A DNA stretch of 64,000 bases from REEB76 sp049698775 (GTDB lineage: Bacteria > Pseudomonadota > Gammaproteobacteria > Natronospirales > REEB76), in assembly GCA_049698775.1 (NCBI GenBank), contig JBAVYM010000040.1:8829-72828 (forward strand), given 5' to 3'. Position numbers and translations under genes: made by a program. Positions within the stretch are counted from its first letter, which is position 1, and each line of letters opens with the position of its first letter. Below, piece by piece: positions 61,299 to 64,000 of the stretch. Under the pieces are notes generated by a model. It did no database searches and was not told where the DNA came from. It saw only the letters and a program-made list of their open reading frames with translations.

Positions 61299-62153
61299 TC
61301 ACTGAGCGTGATGGCGCGTCAGGCGGCGGCGCAGACGCCACAACGCCATCACCGGGCCGGAACCGGCATAGATGAAAAACAGGATGAACAGCACCCTGGG
61401 CGGGCTCAGCGAAATCACGATAATTGCGATCACGACAAACAGGATGGCGGTGAACGGCACGCGGCTGTGCAGATTAAAATCCTTGAAACTGTAATAACCG
61501 ATACTGCTCACCATGAGTGCGCCCGCTGCCACGGTCAGCACATAGGCCGGAATCACCAGCGCCGGACCGGGAATGCCGACATCCACGCCCAGCCATATCG
61601 CGCCCGCCACGACGCCGGCGGCAGCCGGACTCGGCAGGCCCTGGAAATAACGCTTGTCCACCACGCCGGTGCGCACATTGAAGCGCGCTAGACGCAAGGC
61701 GGCAGCAATCGCGTAGAAGAACGCGCCGAGCCAACCGATCTTGCCCCAGGCCCAGCCGAAATTGATCATGTCCTTGAAGGCCCACTCGTACATGACGAGC
61801 GCCGGCGCCAGACCGAAGGACACCATGTCCGAGAGGCTGTCGTATTCCTTGCCGAAGAGGCTTTCAGTGCGGGTGAGCCGCGCGATGCGCCCGTCCAGGC
61901 CATCCATGACCATGGCTACAAACACCGCAATCGCGGCGGGCTGAAAATTGCCGGCCATGGCAGCCACGATGGCGTAGAAACCGGCGAACAGGCCGGCGGT
62001 GGTGAACAGGTTCGGCAATAAGTAAATGCCACGGCGGCGCGGGCCTTCAACCCCGGCGTCGCCCGCTTCATCGAGTGGCTCATCAACGCCGACTTCGGTA
62101 TCTACATCCGGATCCGGGTTCATGGGCGCGTGCATGTCATGGCCTCGATTCAT
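61299..62153 (-). CDS. pssA: CDP-diacylglycerol-serine O-phosphatidyltransferase
   Basis: Makes phosphatidylserine from CDP-diacylglycerol and serine. 284 residues, class II integral-membrane type. The CDP-alcohol phosphotransferase motif DGLDGRIARLTRTESLFGKE then YDSLSD is complete. About eight helices follow (for example AAIAVFVAMVMDGLDGRIAR, VFFAIAAALRLARFNVRTG-type). An acidic disordered N-terminus (MNPDPDVDTEVGVDEPLDEA) may be dispensable. It lies about 50 bp after ilvC; the ilvC-pssA neighbourhood is common in proteobacteria. Confidence 0.93.
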   Translation of the reverse strand: MNRGHDMHAPMNPDPDVDTEVGVDEPLDEAGDAGVEGPRRRGIYLLPNLFTTAGLFAGFYAIVAAMAGNFQPAAIAVFVAMVMDGLDGRIARLTRTESLFGKEYDSLSDMVSFGLAPALVMYEWAFKDMINFGWAWGKIGWLGAFFYAIAAALRLARFNVRTGVVDKRYFQGLPSPAAAGVVAGAIWLGVDVGIPGPALVIPAYVLTVAAGALMVSSIGYYSFKDFNLHSRVPFTAILFVVIAIIVISLSPPRVLFILFFIYAGSGPVMALWRLRRRLTRHHAQ

Positions 62154-62205
62154 AAGACGCTATGATGCCATGACCCGCCGCGTGTAGCGAACCGACTGCG
62201 CGCGC

Positions 62206-63204
62206 TCAGACAGAACGGCTTCGGCCCTGCATGCGTGCCCGCAGTTTCTTGCCCACGGTCTCGATGAGCTGGGCGCGCGCCCGGATGCGCCCGACTTTGA
62301 TGGTAGGCAGCCCCGCGTCTATTTCACGGTTCAGTTCCGCCGCGAACCGGCCGTTCTGGATTTCACCAAGCACTTCCGCCATCGCCTTGCGTGAAGCCTC
62401 ACCGATCACGCGTGGGCCGCGTGTGTAATCGCCGAACTCGGCCGTGGTGGAGATGGATTCGCGCATGCCGGCAATGCCGCTTTTGTAAATCATGTCGGCC
62501 ATGAGCTTCACTTCATGCAGACAGGCGAAATACGCCACTTCCGATTCATAGCCCGCATCCACCAGCGTGTCGAACGCCGTCACAATCAAATGCGTGAGGC
62601 CGCCGCACAGGACCGCCTGTTCGGCGAACAAATCGGTTTCGGTTTCCTCGCGAAAGCTGGACTCGATGATGCCGGCGCGGCCGTGGCCCTGTGCCCAGGC
62701 ATACGACAAGGCCAATGCGCGCGCATTGCCACTGGCATCCTGATGCACCGCCACCAGCGCCGGTACGCCGCGATCCTCCAGGTACTCAGTGCGTACCTGT
62801 TCGCCGATGCCGTTGGGAGCCACCAACACCACGTCGAGGTCGGCACGCGGAACAATACGTCGGAAATGAATGTTGTAACCGTGAGCAAATATCAACGCGC
62901 CATTCTTCCTGAGCGACGGCGCCACGACTTCCTCATAAGCCTTCGGCTGATTCTCGTCGGGAATCAGCATCACCACGATATCGGCCTTGGCCACGACCGC
63001 GGCCGGTTCCGCGACCTGCAAGCCGACCGCTTCCACCGCCGCGCGTGAGGCTGAACCGGCCCGCAGGCCCACGCTGACATTGACGCCGGAATCCTTGAGA
63101 TTCAGCGCCTGCGACCGCCCCTGGGCGCCGAAGCCCAAGACGGCGACGCGGCGCGCCCTGATCAGCGACGGATTGATGCCGGTGTCGTAAAGCACTGTAG
63201 CCAT
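62206..63204 (-). CDS. ilvC: Ketol-acid reductoisomerase IlvC (class I)
   Basis: Makes the dihydroxy acid intermediates of valine and isoleucine with NADPH and magnesium. About 332 residues from ATG 63204, a class I length. The dinucleotide-binding loop is VAVLGFGAQGRSQALNLKDS. VVMLIPDENQPKAYEEV, AHGYNIHFRRIVPR and LFAEQAVLCGGLTHLI (metal-site Glu) follow. EVAYFACLHEVKLMADMIYK completes the active site. No ilvB/H is adjacent in the window. It is divergent from proS. Confidence 0.95.
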   Translation of the reverse strand: MATVLYDTGINPSLIRARRVAVLGFGAQGRSQALNLKDSGVNVSVGLRAGSASRAAVEAVGLQVAEPAAVVAKADIVVMLIPDENQPKAYEEVVAPSLRKNGALIFAHGYNIHFRRIVPRADLDVVLVAPNGIGEQVRTEYLEDRGVPALVAVHQDASGNARALALSYAWAQGHGRAGIIESSFREETETDLFAEQAVLCGGLTHLIVTAFDTLVDAGYESEVAYFACLHEVKLMADMIYKSGIAGMRESISTTAEFGDYTRGPRVIGEASRKAMAEVLGEIQNGRFAAELNREIDAGLPTIKVGRIRARAQLIETVGKKLRARMQGRSRSV

Positions 63205-63350
63205 GTGGCTCCTCGGTGGCCGCATCACGCTAACCGTAGCCAGTCCCGAAATCAACTGGCCAATGCCGGACCAAATAGCGTTCCAATCGCTATACTCATT
63301 TCCCGGACGCCCGGTAAAATACAGCCTTTCAACATAAAGCTCCAGGCATA

Positions 63351-64000
63351 ATGCGCACCTCCCATTTCCCCCTGTTTACCGTCAAGGAAACTCCTGCGGA
63401 TGCCGATACCGTCAGCCATCAGCTTATGCTGAGGGCGGGCATGATCCGCAAACTGGCTGCCGGCATCTACACCTGGACGCCGCTGGGGATGCGGGTGCTG
63501 CGCAAGGTGGAAAACATCGTACGCGAGGAGATGAACCGCGCCGGTGCGCTCGAAATGCTGATGCCGGCGGTGCTGCCGAAGGAGTTGTGGGAAGAATCCG
63601 GCCGTTGGGATAAATACGGCGACCTGCTGCTGCGCATGCAGGATCGCAAAAAAGCCTGGTATTGCTTCGGTCCGACCCACGAGGAAGTCATCTGCGATCT
63701 CGTGCGCAATGAAATCAAGAGCTACAAACAACTTCCGGTAACGTTCTACCAGATCCAGACCAAGTTCCGCGATGAAATCCGCCCACGCTTCGGCATCATG
63801 CGGGCACGTGAATTCATCATGAAGGACGCCTACTCCTTCCACATGGATCAGGCCAGCCTCGATCAAACCTATCACACCATGTTCGAGGCGTATTCACGCA
63901 TCTTCACGCGCCTCGGCCTGAAGTTCCGCGCGGTGCAGGCTGACAGCGGCGACATCGGCGGCGACCTGAGCCACGAATTCCAGGTGCTGGCCGATTCCGG
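63351..64000 (+). CDS. proS: Prolyl-tRNA synthetase ProS, N-terminal part (cut by window end)
   Basis: A class II aminoacyl-tRNA synthetase that charges tRNA-Pro. The frame begins ATG 63351 with MRTSHFPLFTVKETPADADT and is open to the right edge, about 216 codons. Class II motif 1 is visible in TPLGMRVLRKVENIVREEMN and LMPAVLPKELWEESGRWDKY, and motif 2 in FREIMKDAYSF-type residues (REFIMKDAYSFHMDQASLDQ). The bacterial insertion-domain region begins near the end. The overlapping leftward frame 63252-63875 is a shadow. Confidence 0.95.
   Translation, partial: MRTSHFPLFTVKETPADADTVSHQLMLRAGMIRKLAAGIYTWTPLGMRVLRKVENIVREEMNRAGALEMLMPAVLPKELWEESGRWDKYGDLLLRMQDRKKAWYCFGPTHEEVICDLVRNEIKSYKQLPVTFYQIQTKFRDEIRPRFGIMRAREFIMKDAYSFHMDQASLDQTYHTMFEAYSRIFTRLGLKFRAVQADSGDIGGDLSHEFQVLADS

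Noticed and set aside
63252..63875. 207-codon leftward frame over the proS start
   Set aside because: Antisense to proS class II motifs; its C-terminal part overlaps the ilvC-proS promoter region.
1..64000. CRISPR array, rRNA, intact insertion sequence or prophage
   Set aside because: No evenly spaced direct repeats, no rRNA sequence, and no transposase or phage structural protein seen on either strand.

Overview
The window reads as chromosomal DNA of a moderately GC-rich gammaproteobacterium. Two gene orders familiar from Escherichia coli support this. The first is queG facing nnr-tsaE-amiB-mutL-miaA-hfq-hflX-hflK-hflC-DUF2065-purA, followed by rnr. The second is lptF-lptG facing pepA-holC-valS. 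The long TonB-dependent receptor, the TPR-sulfotransferase, the HAF-repeat protein and an endonuclease-type MutL fit Xanthomonadales, Nevskiales or Steroidobacter-like lineages better than enterics. That placement is inference.

Region by region: 0-14.5 kb is the conserved RNA/membrane-protease/cell-wall/repair cluster. It carries rnr (cut by the window start), tRNA-Leu(CAG), a VapBC module inserted between tRNA-Leu and purA, the hfl/hfq/miaA/mutL operon, amiB, tsaE, nnr and divergent queG. 14.5-22 kb is a defence island: a HEPN-like protein, a type I restriction system whose methyltransferase and specificity subunits are one polypeptide, hsdR, a frameshifted remnant of a second hsdR, and a winged-helix nucleotidyltransferase/HEPN pair under a perfect 12-bp inverted repeat. 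22-27.5 kb is a 2OG-Fe(II) oxygenase and pcnB-folK-dNK-panB-panC-panD, making pantothenate and pterin precursors. 27.6-36 kb holds tRNA-Glu(CUC), an RDD membrane protein, a two-gene membrane/periplasmic module lying between lptG and a second diverged copy of the lptG 3' end, a 217-bp inverted-repeat element, lptG-lptF, pepA and two secreted-protein genes separating pepA from holC.

36-41.4 kb is holC, a small partner, valS (with an internal AT-rich patch) and a cardiolipin synthase. 41.4-50.2 kb is an accessory and regulatory stretch: a glyoxalase-fold protein fused to a LuxR DNA-binding domain, an orphan LytTR response regulator, a membrane protein, a remnant resembling a receiver domain, and a TonB-dependent receptor followed by a terminator, two tiny abutting reading frames and a TPR-sulfotransferase. 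50.2-56.1 kb is the MoxR-DUF58-transglutaminase cluster, then cytochrome b561, YceI and a periplasmic peroxiredoxin. 56.2-64 kb is a lipoprotein, a UMF1-type MFS transporter, ilvC-pssA-udg-rimI-prfC reading leftward, and the start of proS.

Most of the window is housekeeping. The places most likely to hold something new are the VOC-LuxR fusion, the receptor / mini-ORF / sulfotransferase unit, the lptG-tail duplication module and the defence island. All assignments come from reading the sequence and knowing the families; no database search was run. Base positions of short motifs come from counting by eye and could be off by a base.
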